A DNA stretch of 20,605 nt from an uncultured Oscillospiraceae bacterium (GTDB lineage: Bacteria > Bacillota > Clostridia > Oscillospirales > Ruminococcaceae). The stretch lies in the NCBI GenBank assembly GCA_900543705.1, contig UQSL01000030.1, forward strand, positions 1 through 20,605. Reading direction: 5' to 3'. Positions within the stretch are counted from its first letter, which is position 1; every line of letters begins with the position of its first letter. The translations under genes were made by a program, and so were the position numbers. This document shows positions 20,349-20,605 of this stretch, piece after piece. The notes below the pieces were generated by a model. It saw only the letters and a program-made list of their open reading frames with translations. It had not been told where the DNA came from and did not search any database.

Positions 20349-20406
20349 TTTTAAACAGCTTTTTATTGCTGTTTAAAACGCCTGTCCGCTTTGCGGGCGG
20401 GCGTTT
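20349..20406 (+). terminator. Tandem terminator hairpins
   Basis: First hairpin: perfect 11-bp stem TTTTAAACAGC / GCTGTTTAAAA (20349-20359 / 20368-20378). Second: 11-position GC-rich stem (20379-20389 / 20393-20403, two G·U pairs) followed by TTT. Together they separate the coiled-coil gene from the next one. Confidence 0.75.
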
Positions 20407-20497
20407 GCAGTTTCCGGGCCGTATGATCCGGTTAGGGCTTTTGAGGACAGACAAACCGTGGGGAAATGCGGTTTGCGTTTTGGAAAGGGTGTCTTGT

Positions 20498-20605
20498 TTG
20501 AAAATTTATCTGGTAGGCAGTGTGGCAAGCGGGAAAACCACGCTTGCCCGCCGTATTTCCCGAATGACGGGGATACCCTGCGCACATCTGGATGAGGTGG
20601 TGTAC
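20498..20605 (+). CDS. P-loop kinase-like protein, N-terminal part (3' end outside window)
   Basis: The first 36 codons of a nucleotide-binding protein. The start is probably TTG 20498-20500, with AAAGGG 8 bases upstream; no ATG with a ribosome binding site is in frame before the P-loop. The N-terminus reads KIYLVGSVASGKTTLARRI, with Walker A GSVASGKTT at residues 7-15, followed by IPCAHLDEVVY. This resembles the small adenylate-kinase-like 'topology modulation' (FlaR-type) proteins, where an LDxxxW/Y motif follows the P-loop. The family assignment is tentative because most of the protein is missing. Confidence 0.7.
   Translation, partial: MKIYLVGSVASGKTTLARRISRMTGIPCAHLDEVVY

Overview
The window looks like a chromosomal segment of a moderately GC-rich, low-redundancy Firmicute, most likely class Clostridia in the Oscillospiraceae/Ruminococcaceae range. 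This rests on strong GGAGG-type ribosome binding sites, Rho-independent terminators, the ylxM-ffh-rpsP-khpA-rimM-trmD block, an HPr with both His15 and Ser46, and a TatD-associated radical SAM protein beside tatD and metG. The lineage is inferred from gene content; no search was run.

Left part (1-8700): the 3' end of nadA with its terminator. A leftward cluster follows: a histidine phosphatase and a corrinoid adenosyltransferase (overlapping by 11 bases), a divergent 3-isopropylmalate dehydrogenase-like protein, and a multi-pass DUF975-like membrane protein. A rightward XRE regulator starts from its own promoter, which carries a dyad at the start site. Then comes a leftward metG - tatD - radical SAM unit with a clear metG promoter.

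Middle part (8700-11650): an accessory patch with little coding sequence and many repeats. Four copies of a structured element of roughly 190-280 bp lie here, three on the + strand and one inverted. All are built from hairpin modules, and the central hairpin keeps its length and 6-base loop while its sequence changes on both arms. Copies 1 and 2 are almost identical direct repeats around an unrecognised 213-codon gene (start preferred two codons in) that has its own terminator. Two tandem ribbon-helix-helix genes follow. Beyond them lie a 5' fragment of a paralogue of the unknown gene, a pair of IS3-like ends, and a decayed copy of the ribbon-helix-helix upstream region fused to repeat copy 3. 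This is the least explained part of the window.

Right part (11650-20605): a textbook promoter drives ylxM-ffh, then rpsP-khpA. A 648-base gap without a convincing gene precedes rimM-trmD, which has its own promoter. rplS, which often follows trmD, is absent. A 489-base gap leads to ptsH (HPr) with a terminator, then uvrC, rsmD-coaD (overlapping by 4 bases), a coiled-coil protein and the start of a P-loop kinase-like gene cut by the window edge. Most of these genes serve translation, protein targeting, RNA modification, DNA repair, CoA synthesis and sugar-transport control.
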